From Bacillota bacterium (GTDB lineage: Bacteria > Bacillota > Clostridia > Ch29): DNA of 64,000 nt. Positions 26,152 through 35,821 of the stretch are shown one piece after another. Location: the NCBI GenBank assembly GCA_013540605.1, contig JABVCK010000003.1, positions 1 through 64,000 on the forward strand. The letters are read 5' to 3'. The position numbers and the translations under genes were made by a program. Under the pieces are notes generated by a model. That model saw only the letters and a list, made by a program, of their open reading frames with translations. It did not search any database and was not told the DNA's origin. The first letter of the stretch is position 1, and every line of letters begins with the position of its first letter.

Positions 26152-26880
26152 ATGAGATTGCTGGTTTCAAAACTTGGTAAAATCGACTACAGAGAGGCGC
26201 TGGAGCTTCAATACAATATTCTGAAGCTTAGGCAGCAGGGTCAAATAGATGATACTCTTCTTCTACTGGAACACTTCCCCGTATTGACTCTTGGGGTGAG
26301 CGGAAAACAGTCGAATATCCTTATCCCCGAGCAGTTGCTGGAAGAACAGGGGATCAATGTATACAGAATCAACCGCGGTGGAGATATCACCTACCACGGA
26401 CCGGGCCAAATAGTGGGATATCCCTTACTTGATCTGAACCATCATGGCAGAGACTTGCTTAGTTTTATCCGGAAAATAGAAGAGGTCTTTATTCAACTGC
26501 TTATGAAAGAATACCGTATATCTGCCGGAAGGATACCGAAGCATACGGGCGTTTGGGTAGGCAATGAGAAAATCACAGCCATTGGTTTCGCGGTTAAACG
26601 TTGGGTTACTATGCACGGGTTTGCCTTTAACGTAAATACCAACCTTGACCATTTCAAGTGGATTAACCCTTGCGGTATAACGGATAAAGGTGTAACCTCA
26701 ATGCAGAAGCTGTTGGGGTATGGGGTGGACCTTGATGTAGTTATGGACCAGGTAATCGAATACTTCTGCAAGGTATTTGATATGGAACATGAAATAGTGG
26801 ATATTAAATCGGGGACATTCCGCGGCAAGGAATACCCGCGCAGCAGCGGTGTGTCCCCATACCTTAAAGGGAGGAATTAA
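26152..26880 (+). CDS. lipB: Octanoyltransferase LipB
   Basis: LipB moves octanoyl groups from acyl carrier protein to lipoyl domains. The 242-residue product shows [32 protein letters not shown] with the catalytic lysine, [12 protein letters not shown] and the cysteine in [14 protein letters not shown]. The start follows GGAGGG. The last 20 or so residues ([20 protein letters not shown]) are read straight out of the palindromic repeat at 26811-26858, so the natural C-terminus probably ended near residue 220 before the repeat was inserted. lipA follows with no gap. Confidence 0.93.
   Translation: MRLLVSKLGKIDYREALELQYNILKLRQQGQIDDTLLLLEHFPVLTLGVSGKQSNILIPEQLLEEQGINVYRINRGGDITYHGPGQIVGYPLLDLNHHGRDLLSFIRKIEEVFIQLLMKEYRISAGRIPKHTGVWVGNEKITAIGFAVKRWVTMHGFAFNVNTNLDHFKWINPCGITDKGVTSMQKLLGYGVDLDVVMDQVIEYFCKVFDMEHEIVDIKSGTFRGKEYPRSSGVSPYLKGRN
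26811..26858. repeat. GGGGACA...TGTCCCC palindromic repeat inside lipB (copy b)
   Basis: 48 bases, inverted relative to copies a and c. It opens GGGGACATTCCGCGGCAAGG and ends AGCAGCGGTGTGTCCCC. It forms the coding end of lipB and lies just ahead of the lipA ribosome site (AAAGGGAGG). Confidence 0.88.
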
Positions 26881-26881
26881 T

Positions 26882-27742
26882 ATGCCCGATAAAAGACCTG
26901 ATTGGCTTAAGGTAAAATTCCGCAGCGACCCCAACTTTGAAGAAGTTGAGAAGATGCTGGACAGGCTTTCTCTAAATACAGTATGTGCGGAAGCCAACTG
27001 CCCGAACAGGATGGAGTGCTACAGCAGAAGGACAGCCACATTTATGATACTGGGCAGGATATGCACCAGAAACTGTACCTTCTGCGATGTAACCAAGGGA
27101 CAGGTTCAGCCGGTAGACCCCGAAGAACCCCTCAATGTCGCCCGGGCTGTTGGGGAATTAAACCTGAATCACGTCGTCATAACATCCGTAACAAGGGATG
27201 ACCTTCCTGACGGCGGAGCGGGCCATTTCGCCCAGGTGATTGAAAAGATCAAAGAGATAAACGAAAGCATAGTGGTGGAAGTGCTCATACCGGACTTCAT
27301 GGGAAGTATTTCTGCACTGTCCGAAGTGGTTGCGGCAAAACCTAAAATAGTTAACCATAATGTGGAGACGGTTCCCAGACTGTACCCCGGGGTAAGGCCC
27401 ATGGCCTCATACCGCCGTTCCCTTGACCTGCTGCAGAATGTAAAGAATCTGGACAGCCGGATGTTTACAAAGTCGGGTATTATGTTGGGTCTAGGTGAAA
27501 AGAAGGAAGAAGTAGTGGAAGTACTCAGGGATTTAAGGAAGGTGAAATGTGATTTTATCACAATAGGACAATATTTATCACCTTCCAAAAACCATCATCC
27601 CGTAGTTGAGTATATCCACCCGGATACTTTTGAAGAATATAAAGAAATAGCAGTGAATATGGGTTTTCGTTATGCAGCTTCCGCCCCATTGGTCAGAAGC
27701 TCATACCATGCGGATGAAGTTTCGAAACTGCTCGACAGCTAA
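26882..27742 (+). CDS. lipA: Lipoyl synthase LipA
   Basis: LipA is a radical-SAM enzyme that inserts two sulfurs into the octanoyl chain placed by LipB. The 286-residue protein has the auxiliary-cluster motif [12 protein letters not shown], the radical-SAM motif [35 protein letters not shown] and GLGEKKEE; the late family serine is in [11 protein letters not shown] 26882 follows AAAGGGAGGAATT. It is co-transcribed with lipB. No lipoylated-complex genes are in the window. Confidence 0.96.
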   Translation: MPDKRPDWLKVKFRSDPNFEEVEKMLDRLSLNTVCAEANCPNRMECYSRRTATFMILGRICTRNCTFCDVTKGQVQPVDPEEPLNVARAVGELNLNHVVITSVTRDDLPDGGAGHFAQVIEKIKEINESIVVEVLIPDFMGSISALSEVVAAKPKIVNHNVETVPRLYPGVRPMASYRRSLDLLQNVKNLDSRMFTKSGIMLGLGEKKEEVVEVLRDLRKVKCDFITIGQYLSPSKNHHPVVEYIHPDTFEEYKEIAVNMGFRYAASAPLVRSSYHADEVSKLLDS

Positions 27743-27794
27743 CCTATATAGGAATTTGATATACTTATCCCCGTTCCGAATACTGCTCATAATA

Positions 27795-28250
27795 CTACTT
27801 GTGAAATATCTTTACAACCAATGCAAGCATTCCGGATGTAATCAAAGGTCCTACCGGAACGCCTCCGAAAAAGGCAGCCGCAGCCACTGCACCCAGAATA
27901 ACAGCAGGCATTATTTCGCTGTGACCTTGAACCGTGAGGTATTGTAGCCCTAGTCCGCTCAGGTATGTTGTGAAAAATGAGAGGCCCAGGGCTAATATAC
28001 CGACCCATGAAGCAAAGAGGTTTGTTATACTGGCAGATGTAATCTGCCCTTTGGCGATGGGAATCAGGATAGCGGCGATAAGCAGGATCAAGCCCCAGGT
28101 AACTCCATTTTTCTCAATGACAGGGAAAACATGATGTTCAACATGGAGCAGTTTTACAATCAGGAGCACCGATGCTGCAACCGCCACGGAATCCGCCTGG
28201 CCTAATACGGCAGCAGCCAGTATTACCAGTATAATAATTGTCGATTCCAA
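27795..28250 (-). CDS. DUF441 (UPF0756) membrane protein
   Basis: This 151-residue protein has four or five membrane segments and the DUF441 layout: IIILVILAAAVLGQADSVAVA, GVTWGLILLIAAILIPIA, and a glycine/alanine-rich C-terminal half with GAVAAAAFFGGVPVGPLI. The function of the family is unknown. It begins with TTG 28250, ten bases after AGGAGG. It stands alone, convergent with lipA. The following 28251-28368 shows nothing. Confidence 0.85.
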   Translation of the reverse strand: MESTIIILVILAAAVLGQADSVAVAASVLLIVKLLHVEHHVFPVIEKNGVTWGLILLIAAILIPIAKGQITSASITNLFASWVGILALGLSFFTTYLSGLGLQYLTVQGHSEIMPAVILGAVAAAAFFGGVPVGPLITSGMLALVVKIFHK

Positions 28251-28368
28251 ATCAAATCAACCTCCTGAATCAATATAGGCTAAATTGAATTTCTATTCAG
28301 CGAATTGCTCCTCTATATTTATTATGATTATTAGGTTATTTGTATGTTTATGTATGAATGTAAGCAGC

Positions 28369-30712
28369 CTATTTTGACAATCCGAAAACGCGCCTGCAAA
28401 CCGACTGTATTGTGAAAAGAGGTCCACTAATGGCATCCGTAGCAGCTTTGACCAGGAGGGGCAGGCTGCTGAATTGGTCCGGACTGTCGTTTATGAGATA
28501 GGTCCAGGTTGACGATGGTACCCTGAGCCCTTCTTTGTCCGTATCAATACCCTCTTCCTTGATTTCCACGGTATTGAACTTCCCAACTATTTCGGCATCA
28601 ATCCTCTCCAGCATATTGTCAAAGGCCTCTATAGCAATCCTGTGGAACTCATCCAGTGGACTTTTCTTTCCTATTACAACCAGGTGTATGCTTTCCCGGA
28701 CATAGGCCATATAGTCCAGGTATTCGGCCCAGCATTTGTTTATATAGTATAGGGTAATCTGCTTTTCCACTTTTCTCAGGATCTCCTCGCCCACCTGGCT
28801 GTGAATGGAAGAATACCGTTCGGCGGATCCTGTTGATAGAAGCTCCATCGGTACGTTATCCAGCAGTATGTCCCGGCGCTTGTTGTGAATGATCCGCCGC
28901 TGCTGTTCGATTATAAAGGAATACTTCCACAGCTGCCTCCGTATATCGGAATTATACCCTTCCACAATCCGCTGTCCCCTTTCAATCTCGCGCCTGACAA
29001 TGGGGTCCTCAAACCGGATCTTCCCGTTTTTGCGGAAAATTCCGGGCGGGGATCAGCTTTGCAATATCGTATCTTACTATCATGTCATCCTCCAGGCTTA
29101 TAAAAAACCTGCTTTCCCCGGGATCGCCCTGCCTCCCCGCCCTGCCCCGCAGCTGATTATCTATTCTGCTGCTTTCATGACGGTTAGTCCCGATGACATA
29201 AAGCCCTCCCAATGCAACCACCCTATCCCGTTCCTGTTCTCTTTCGCCGCCGAGCTTTATATCGACTCCCCGGCCGGCCATGTTGGTGGAAACCGTCACA
29301 GCTCCCGGTTCACCAGCTCTGGCAATGATTATCGCTTCCATTTCATCGTTTTTTGCGTTCAACACCCGGGGTTCTATACCCACTTTTCTAAGGTCGGACG
29401 CCAGACGTTCGGACTCCTCCACGCTGCCGGTACCAATAAGTACAGGCTGTCCGGTCCCATGTGCTCTTTTAACCTCCGAAACAAGCGCCTTCTGCTTGGC
29501 CTGGCTGTGGGTAAAAACCAGATCAGGATGGTCTCTGCGGATGCACGGCCTGTTGGTTGGTATCACTACCACATCCATACAATAAAACTCATTAAACTCT
29601 CCTGCCGCCGCAACGGCTGTTCCGGTCATCCCGGAGATTCTTGGATATAGGCTTAAGAAGTGCTGCATCGCTATGGACCCCATGACCATGCCTCCGGTTT
29701 GGAGTGCTAAGCCCTCCTTGGCTTCAACCGCCGTTTGGAGGTTGTCCGGCCAGTGCCGCTTATCAGCGATACGGCCGGTGAATTCGTCAATAATCTCAAC
29801 CTTCCCGTTTTTTACAATATAGTCTTTATCCTTTTCCAGCAGCACCTCGGCATACAGTGCGCAGTTCAGCCTTGTAAGCAGCTCCAGGTTCTCCGGGTCA
29901 TAAAGATTGCCGCATCCAAGGATTTTTTCAACCCGTGATAGCCCGGCATCGGTTAAATATATATTGCTCCTGTACTGGTCCGTTTCATAATCGTCGCCCG
30001 GCTGCAAATTCTTTACTATATCGTACAAACGAAACGCATCTTCCACGTTTTCAGGCACATTCCCGGCAATCACAAGGGGAATCCGCGCCTCGTCGATAAG
30101 AATAGAGTCGGCTTCATCCACGATCGCATAATGGAATGGCCTCTGAACAAGCATATTTCTTTCTACACACAGGAAATCACGCAAATAATCAAAGCCCGCT
30201 TCCTTTGCGGTTACATATGTTATATCAGAGCAATAGGCGTTTTGTCTTTGGGATATGCTCATCCCTTCTTTTACATATCCTACCGTTAGTCCCAGGTACT
30301 CGTATACCGGTCCCATCCATGCGGCATCCCTATGGGCAAGGTAATCATTGAAAGTGAGTACATGAACCCCTTCGCCTGTCAGCGCATTTAGGTATGCAGG
30401 CATGATGGCGGCCAGCGTTTTACCTTCTCCGGTCTGCATCTCCACCACCTTGCACCTGTGCAGGGCGATCCCCGCGATAACCTGCACATCGTAAGGACGC
30501 ATTCCAAGCATACGCCGCGATGCTTCCCGGACAATGGCATAGGATTCCACAAGAAGTTCGTCAAGGGAAACTCCGTTCCTCGCCCGGTTTTTCATTTCCG
30601 CCGACATTTCTTTCAGGCGGCGGTCACTGTATGATTCAAGTTGATACTTATTTATCTGTTCCAGGACCTTCCCGTAAGGAGTAAGGTGTGATGAAAAATA
30701 AGAATTAGAACG
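28369..30712 (-). pseudogene. SecA2-like translocase ATPase, frameshifted and lacking a start
   Basis: The first frame (30607-29009) has SecA motifs: [20 protein letters not shown] (Walker A), [57 protein letters not shown] and [18 protein letters not shown]. It then runs out of frame at about 29041, where one extra base in CGGAATTTTCC moves the message. The right frame resumes at once with [20 protein letters not shown] and runs to 28369 (helical wing region, PSSTWTYLINDSPD). At the 5' side the homologous frame stays open to 30713 ([20 protein letters not shown]) but has no ATG, GTG or TTG. The joined protein would be about 780 residues with no C-terminal zinc site, like accessory SecA2 rather than housekeeping SecA. 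Confidence 0.8.
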
Positions 30713-30845
30713 CTAAAGAAAAAGATTATGTCCAATGCTCCTTAAAACCCAGTCACGGAGACGACTCTTTTGACAATCTTCATATGCCAAATTTATTGTC
30801 AGGAGAACCGCCCCCGTTAACAGAAGAGGTTGTACCGTTCGGTAA

Positions 30846-32591
30846 TTATGCTGCGTTAAGCAGCTCCAATACGCCTGTTTCCATGGAAATGTCTTTTATT
30901 CTTCCATCGGTTTTTGCCTCATCAAATCCCTTTTCCTGTATATATTGAATTAGCACTTCATCCAATGCGTTGTATTCCGCAATAATCTCTTTTCCTGCGA
31001 ACATGGAATACCCGTCTCCGCCGGCTGCCAGGAAGTCATTTGTTACAAGCGTGTATGTTTTGGATTCATCCAGCGGTTCACCTCCGACTGTGATTTCCAC
31101 TACCCTATTACCTGCTTCTTTTGTTGCATCGAATGTAACAGTCATTCCTGCAATATGAGGGAATGCACCCTTTGCTTCCGGATAGCTGTCAATCCCGTTT
31201 TCAATCGCCGCCTTAATATCGGCACCTGTAACTTTAATTACGGTTAACGTGTTTCCAAACGGCAATACCGTGAGAATTTCACCCTTTGTTACGTCCCCGG
31301 CGTCTATGGAGGCCCTGATTCCCCCACCGTTCATGAGGGCAACATCTGCCCCGCTGATATCCAGCATGGACGCCGTTATTAAGTTGCCTAAGTTTGTTTC
31401 CCCTGTTCTTACATTTGCTCTTTCCCCATCAAGTACGAAAGGACTGATAGCCACAACCTCCGCTTCGATTATTTCATTTGCAGCCCTCGCTTCGCTGATG
31501 ACTGCTTTAACTGCATCGTCCTCTTCAAGGCTCTCGGCCTGCTGTTTTGTAAACAAGGAAGCCGTTTTGCCGACAACAACCCCGTCTTTGACCGCTAGTT
31601 TCACAATCCCCAGGTTTTTGGTTTTTTCGCCGGCCTGTACAATCAAGGTGCCGTTTACGACTTTCCCCTGTGCCAGTTCCGTATGGCTGTGTCCGTCTAT
31701 CAGAACGTCGATTCCTGTTACGTTTTCAGCCACTCTATCGCTTGTATCTTCCCCCTCCAGACCTAAATGGCAAAGGGCTATTATTACATCCACCTTTCCC
31801 TTCAGTTCTTCGACCATTGCTTTTGCCGTTTCGACAGGGCTTTCGAATATCAATCCCTCGGAGTTCTTCGGGTGGGATTTATACGTTGTTTCCGGTGTTG
31901 CAATGCCAAAAATACCAACCCTTAGCCCATCCATCTCTTTGATTATGTATGGCGTTAAAAAGTTGCTTCCATCCTGTTTCTTAATATTTGCAGCCAGAAC
32001 AGGGAATTCAGCCATCCCTGCCAGCTCAGCCAGTCTGTCTTTACCGTAATCAAATTCATGATTCCCAGCGGTCATTGCATCATACTTCATAGAATTCATG
32101 ACTCTGATAGCATTTTCGCCTTTAGACAGAGTCACCAGGTTGTTCCCCTGTACCGCGTCTCCCGCATCCAGGAACAGCACATTCTTCTCGTTTGCACGGA
32201 TTTCATTCACTTTGGCAGCAAGTTTTGCCGCACCCATACCGTCGCTTGCACCTTCGACAAAGAAGCCGTGCATGTCATTTGTATGAAGTATCGTGAGGGT
32301 TTCATATACTTCTTCCGCTGCTTCTTCTACTGCTTCTTCTGATTCTGCTGCTTGTTCTTCTTCAGTACCGGGGATTCTGATTTCCTGTCCCGGATAAATG
32401 AGATTGGGATTGGACAGGTTGTTATATTCACTTAGCTGTTTCCAATCCAGACCGTATTTTTCTGCAATTTTCCATAGCACATCCCCTTGTTGAACTTTGT
32501 AAACGCTTTCTGCCACAGCAATATTAGAGAAAACCATGGCTAAAACAAGAACCAAAACTAAAACAGAGCCAAACCTTTTTAAGCCTTTCAT
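30846..32591 (-). CDS. Exported LysM + 5'-nucleotidase/UDP-sugar-hydrolase-type enzyme
   Basis: The 581-residue product has a signal peptide (to about residue 28, ...SNIAVAES) and one LysM domain (YKVQQGDVLWKIAEKYGLD ... YPGQEIRIPG). A glutamate-rich linker leads to the metallophosphatase domain with HTNDMHG, DAGDAVQGN, AGNHEFDYG and DGHSHTELA. The C-terminal nucleotidase domain has NLGNLITASML, MNGGGIRASI, VLPFGNTLTV and TNDFLAAGGDGYSMF. It should hydrolyse nucleotides outside the cell while LysM holds it to peptidoglycan, feeding nucleoside and phosphate uptake. It is a single-gene unit. Confidence 0.9.
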   Translation of the reverse strand: MKGLKRFGSVLVLVLVLAMVFSNIAVAESVYKVQQGDVLWKIAEKYGLDWKQLSEYNNLSNPNLIYPGQEIRIPGTEEEQAAESEEAVEEAAEEVYETLTILHTNDMHGFFVEGASDGMGAAKLAAKVNEIRANEKNVLFLDAGDAVQGNNLVTLSKGENAIRVMNSMKYDAMTAGNHEFDYGKDRLAELAGMAEFPVLAANIKKQDGSNFLTPYIIKEMDGLRVGIFGIATPETTYKSHPKNSEGLIFESPVETAKAMVEELKGKVDVIIALCHLGLEGEDTSDRVAENVTGIDVLIDGHSHTELAQGKVVNGTLIVQAGEKTKNLGIVKLAVKDGVVVGKTASLFTKQQAESLEEDDAVKAVISEARAANEIIEAEVVAISPFVLDGERANVRTGETNLGNLITASMLDISGADVALMNGGGIRASIDAGDVTKGEILTVLPFGNTLTVIKVTGADIKAAIENGIDSYPEAKGAFPHIAGMTVTFDATKEAGNRVVEITVGGEPLDESKTYTLVTNDFLAAGGDGYSMFAGKEIIAEYNALDEVLIQYIQEKGFDEAKTDGRIKDISMETGVLELLNAA

Positions 32592-32729
32592 AGAGATACC
32601 CCCTTACCAGATAATAGTTTTCATGCGGACTGTTGGTGCCTACACACAATATTGTATTATGTATTTCTGGAAAGGACAAGGATTAAAAGGAAAAAAATTC
32701 AAACGTTAACTCCCACTTGACTTTAGTAA

Positions 32730-33242
32730 TCACAGATGCCTTAGAATGTCGGTCAATGTGTTGGTTTTCAGGTATACGCTAGCATTTCCAATTAATTCAT
32801 CCGTATAATTTATTGCAATGGATTTCCCACTTTTCTGAAATACTTCAATGTCAGAAGCGCTGTCACCTATAGCTATAGTCCTTTGGAGGTCAATTTCATT
32901 CTTAGCGCAGAATGAAACCAGACTTCTAAGCTTCCCCCCTTCGCCCAGGTGCTCCAGTATCCTGCCGGTAAAATTTCCGTTAGATACATCATAATTGCTG
33001 CCATAGGCTTCATCGAAACCGAATTTTTCCTTCATAATACCGGCAACCTGAACAGGTCCTGCGGTTATCAAAATTGTCTTCATTCCGTCACCTTTAAGAC
33101 GTTTAATCACATCGTCTATACCGGATATCAGCTCAATCTCCAGGGCCTCATCCTCTTTCCCGTTTAAACAGCACAAATATCTCACAGAGTTCGTGTTTCT
33201 TATTAACGTTCCATCCATGTCAAAACAAGCTAGCTGGAACAT
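32730..33242 (-). CDS. HAD-family phosphatase with shortened cap (PSP-like)
   Basis: This protein of about 170 residues has the HAD motifs FDMDGT (nucleophile aspartate), ILITAGPVQVAG (motif II threonine), GKLRSLV (lysine) and GDSASDIEVFQKSG. Phosphoserine-phosphatase relatives carry a helical cap of about 50-70 residues between motifs I and II. Here EDEALEIE runs directly into LISGIDDVIKRL, so a block of cap seems to be missing in frame. The product may be an altered-specificity enzyme or a decaying one. ATG 33242 is preferred over GTG 33248 for ribosome-site spacing (AGGTG). Confidence 0.75.
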   Translation of the reverse strand: MFQLACFDMDGTLIRNTNSVRYLCCLNGKEDEALEIELISGIDDVIKRLKGDGMKTILITAGPVQVAGIMKEKFGFDEAYGSNYDVSNGNFTGRILEHLGEGGKLRSLVSFCAKNEIDLQRTIAIGDSASDIEVFQKSGKSIAINYTDELIGNASVYLKTNTLTDILRHL

Positions 33243-33405
33243 TTCCACTACACCTGCCTATCTGCGGCACCCTATTGGCTCTTCCACCATTTTGCTAGTA
33301 TTTCATGCACTTTATGGTTACAGATAATTACAAATTCTACAAACTATAATGTTTCCCTTCAAACATAACCATGAAATAGTTATGTTTTTCCAGAAGTGAC
33401 AGGGT

Positions 33406-33426
33406 AAAAAAGGTGGCTTCGCCACC
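33406..33426 (-). terminator. Intrinsic terminator after the zinc-ribbon gene
   Basis: On the minus strand GGTGGC-GAA-GCCACC is followed by six Ts. It lies about 120 bases beyond the stop at 33543. The rest of 33243-33542 contains the hairpin at 33442 and a weaker AAACATAAC/GTTATGTTT stem at 33361-33388, but no gene. Confidence 0.75.
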
Positions 33427-33441
33427 TCCAACTCCCCCCAG

Positions 33442-33468
33442 CCCCCTCAGGCATGAGGGGGAGTTTTT
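33442..33468 (+). other. G/C hairpin followed by T-run
   Basis: CCCCCTCA (33442-33449) pairs with TGAGGGGG (33454-33461), with AGTTTTTAG after it. It could be a plus-strand terminator or part of the 3' end of the IS91-type element, whose ends often hold hairpins. Confidence 0.5.
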
Positions 33469-33542
33469 AGTTTGACCTCCAGCACTCCAAGACTTCCCTC
33501 AGATTTCCTCTTGAGGAGTTTTGCCCTGTACCTAAGCAACTA

Positions 33543-33845
33543 TTAAAATAACCAGTCTCCTTTTTCATCATCTTCTTTTTTGTCAGCTATTTTATATTCA
33601 ACACCATGAACTCCTGTGTACTCTATAGGCTCCATTAAGCCTCCACATTCTTCGCAATCAAATCTCGGTGGAACAGTGAGGTCCCCTTCATCATCAAGTG
33701 CATCAAACATTTCTACTACCCCCCTTGGAATATCTTCCTCTATCCCACATTCCAAACATTTATACCTAATGGTATCGCCTAATATGCGCCTTTTCCGTGC
33801 TTCTACTGCTGCCTTGCCGCTTCTGTTTTTCTTTTTCTTTGACAT
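33543..33845 (-). CDS. Small zinc-ribbon protein next to the IS91-type transposase
   Basis: The 100-residue protein has a basic N-terminus (MSKKKKNRSGKAAVEARKRR), two CxxC pairs (YKCLECGIEED and FDCEECGGLMEP) likely to hold one zinc, and an acidic end (KKEDDEKGDWLF). No family is recognised. It begins 19 bases after the transposase stop, in the same direction, so it looks like the second gene of the element: an accessory DNA- or protein-binding factor, or a passenger. Role unknown. Confidence 0.7.
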   Translation of the reverse strand: MSKKKKNRSGKAAVEARKRRILGDTIRYKCLECGIEEDIPRGVVEMFDALDDEGDLTVPPRFDCEECGGLMEPIEYTGVHGVEYKIADKKEDDEKGDWLF

Positions 33846-33864
33846 TTGCCCTAATCTCCTCTTT

Positions 33865-35097
33865 CTATACGTATAATGGTTCTATTCTACCTCCTGTTAT
33901 CTCCCTTATTACCTTATCCATTTCTTCTACTTCCTTAATTTTTTTATCTACTTCTGCCTCAACCCGTTTACGATATATTTCCATTACGCTACCATACTCC
34001 TTGTAATATACATCTACAGCCGTCATTTTGCCTCCACATTTTTCACATTCCAATGGGTCATATCCAAAGGATTTCATTATCCGGATTCTCCACTTGCTCA
34101 TCTTTCTCCTAAGTTCTTTTATCTTATCATTCACCATCTTTATTAATTTCGGCCTGTCTTTAGTATGCTGTGCATATATTCCATAATACCTTATCATCTT
34201 AAATTGTTCTTCCGGTATATGCACAATTAGTCTCTTGATAAATTCTATTGCATCTATTTCTTCCTCTACTCTTTTCCCATCTTCATGCCTTACATAGTAA
34301 AACTTCACCTTTTGTCCATCATATGATATTATCCTCGTCTCCGCTATCGGCGGCCTTCCTGTATACCTTCCCACATACTGTATTGCAGCTTTTTCACTCT
34401 TTACTTCCCCTTTACCGTATACATAAAAACCCTCGCTCTTCTCTTTATAAAGTCGATTCTTTAGCTTCTTAAACTCCCTCTTAGCAACTCTCTTTTCTAT
34501 TTCATCTAGCAAAAGCTTTTGCCATCTCTTCCTCAACATATTATATGGAATGAATTTTATTGTTTTCCATATTGTATTTTCACCTGCAGCACCCTCTGTT
34601 ACTAATACATGCACATGAGGGTTCCACTTTAAATCTCTTCCAAATGTATGTATTACTGTCACTATTCCGGGCGTGTAGTTCTCTTTCTTGTTCTGTTCTC
34701 TCCACCAGCTTTTTATTACCTCCGCTGCACACTGCGGTAATAACGCCAGTAGTTCTCTATCCTTCTTAAAATATTCTCTAAGTTCTTCAGCTATGGTAAA
34801 CACCATATGTCGGTGTTTTGCCTGTATCAACTTCTCTGCCATATTCTCTGCCCTGTTGTCTATATATACTTTCCCACATGATCCACAAAACCTACTCCTG
34901 CACCTGAACGGTACTTTCTTCTTCTCCCCACACTTCTCACACTCATATTCTGCGTACCCGTTAGCAAATGAGCCACACTCAAGCATCTTCTTAACTTCTT
35001 TTATTACAACAGGTCTTACCCTATGACCAAATCTATTTAAAAATTCATCCCAATGGTCAGAAAATATCGCTTTATTATCCCTCTTGCCATTCCACAT
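33865..35097 (-). CDS. IS91-family transposase (HUH/Y2 type)
   Basis: At 410 residues it is near full length. The N-terminal zinc-binding domain has CEKCGEKKKVPFRCRSRFCGSC. The HUH metal motif appears as WNPHVHVLVTEG, and the nucleophile tyrosines are probably in QYVGRYTGRPP. A further CxxC pair is in LECEKCGGK near residue 350. IS91 transposases nick single-stranded DNA and mobilise neighbouring genes by one-ended events. The gene looks intact, unlike the other transposases here, so recent arrival is likely. It starts at ATG 35097. Confidence 0.88.
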   Translation of the reverse strand: MWNGKRDNKAIFSDHWDEFLNRFGHRVRPVVIKEVKKMLECGSFANGYAEYECEKCGEKKKVPFRCRSRFCGSCGKVYIDNRAENMAEKLIQAKHRHMVFTIAEELREYFKKDRELLALLPQCAAEVIKSWWREQNKKENYTPGIVTVIHTFGRDLKWNPHVHVLVTEGAAGENTIWKTIKFIPYNMLRKRWQKLLLDEIEKRVAKREFKKLKNRLYKEKSEGFYVYGKGEVKSEKAAIQYVGRYTGRPPIAETRIISYDGQKVKFYYVRHEDGKRVEEEIDAIEFIKRLIVHIPEEQFKMIRYYGIYAQHTKDRPKLIKMVNDKIKELRRKMSKWRIRIMKSFGYDPLECEKCGGKMTAVDVYYKEYGSVMEIYRKRVEAEVDKKIKEVEEMDKVIREITGGRIEPLYV

Positions 35098-35193
35098 ACT
35101 TCCTGTTAATCTTTTACATTATTCTGATAGCCCTTGCTATTACTACATTAAACCATAGTTATTTTACCAAAAAAATTTATACTTTCCTAGACA

Positions 35194-35229
35194 ATAAAAA
35201 AAGTTGAGGCATTCAATCACCTCAACTTT
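35194..35229 (-). terminator. Terminator of the pdxST operon
   Basis: Minus strand: AAAGTTGAGG pairs with CCTCAACTTT (10 bp) and is followed by a T-run. It stands 25 bases after the pdxT stop. Confidence 0.88.
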
Positions 35230-35253
35230 CTCACTGCTACCATCATTATCAAA

Positions 35254-35820
35254 CTAAAAGCTGCAGAAGTACCGGTGAAAATCCAGGCTGTCCGTCAGTT
35301 CAGGATGAAATGAAGTGGCTATCATGTTCTTCTGCCTGGTTGCGACAATTTTACCGTCAACCTCCAGCATGACGTCTACCCCCTCACCTATACGGGTAAT
35401 ATAGGGTGCTCTGATGAAAACAAGGGGTATATTGCTGTGAGAAACTTCACTGATTCTCCCTTCTGTCACAAAGCTGTCCAGTTGGCTTCCATAGGCATTT
35501 CTTTTCACCGTTATATCCATAACATTCAGGTGGACCGTCGGACTGTTTTCTATCCTCTTTGCCAGGATAATCATCCCGGCACAGGTTCCCCAAACGGGCA
35601 TTCCGTCTCTTATCATACCGGCCAGCGGGACGATCATGTCAAAATCCCTCAGGAGTTTGCCTATAGCCGTACTCTCCCCGCCGGGAATAATAAGCCTTTC
35701 TACACCAACAAGGTCTTTTTGGCTTTTCACGGACACCGGGGTAACTCCGTCAATCCTCTCAAGCTTTTCCATATGCTCCTGCACCGAACCCTGAAGAGCA
35801 AGAACCCCTACCCTCTTCAT
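35254..35820 (-). CDS. pdxT: Pyridoxal 5'-phosphate synthase glutaminase PdxT
   Basis: This 188-residue class-I-type glutaminase feeds ammonia to PdxS. Motifs: GVLALQGSVQEH, LIIPGGESTAIGKLL, the nucleophile cysteine in VWGTCAGMIILA, and the His/Glu pair in FHPELTD. The start at ATG 35820 follows immediately on the pdxS stop; the two subunits form a 12+12 complex in the cytoplasm. Confidence 0.96.
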   Translation of the reverse strand: MKRVGVLALQGSVQEHMEKLERIDGVTPVSVKSQKDLVGVERLIIPGGESTAIGKLLRDFDMIVPLAGMIRDGMPVWGTCAGMIILAKRIENSPTVHLNVMDITVKRNAYGSQLDSFVTEGRISEVSHSNIPLVFIRAPYITRIGEGVDVMLEVDGKIVATRQKNMIATSFHPELTDSLDFHRYFCSF

Positions 35821-35821
35821 T

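Larger units (their letters stand above)
33543..35097 (-). mobile_element. IS91-type element with accessory gene (minimum extent)
   Basis: The transposase and the zinc-ribbon gene are given as the minimum extent. IS91 elements move by rolling-circle (HUH) transposition and lack long terminal inverted repeats, so the ends cannot be set from this copy alone. The G/C hairpins at 33406-33468 and the AT-rich stretch 35098-35190 are candidate termini. Confidence 0.6.

Noticed and set aside
29030-29050. Programmed frameshift in the SecA2-like gene
   Set aside because: The site is an ordinary AATTTT run, SecA proteins are not known to use recoding, and the gene also lacks a start codon.
33361-33388. 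AAACATAAC/GTTATGTTT stem as an IS91 end
   Set aside because: IS91 ends cannot be fixed from one copy, and no matching sequence was found on the other side of the transposase.
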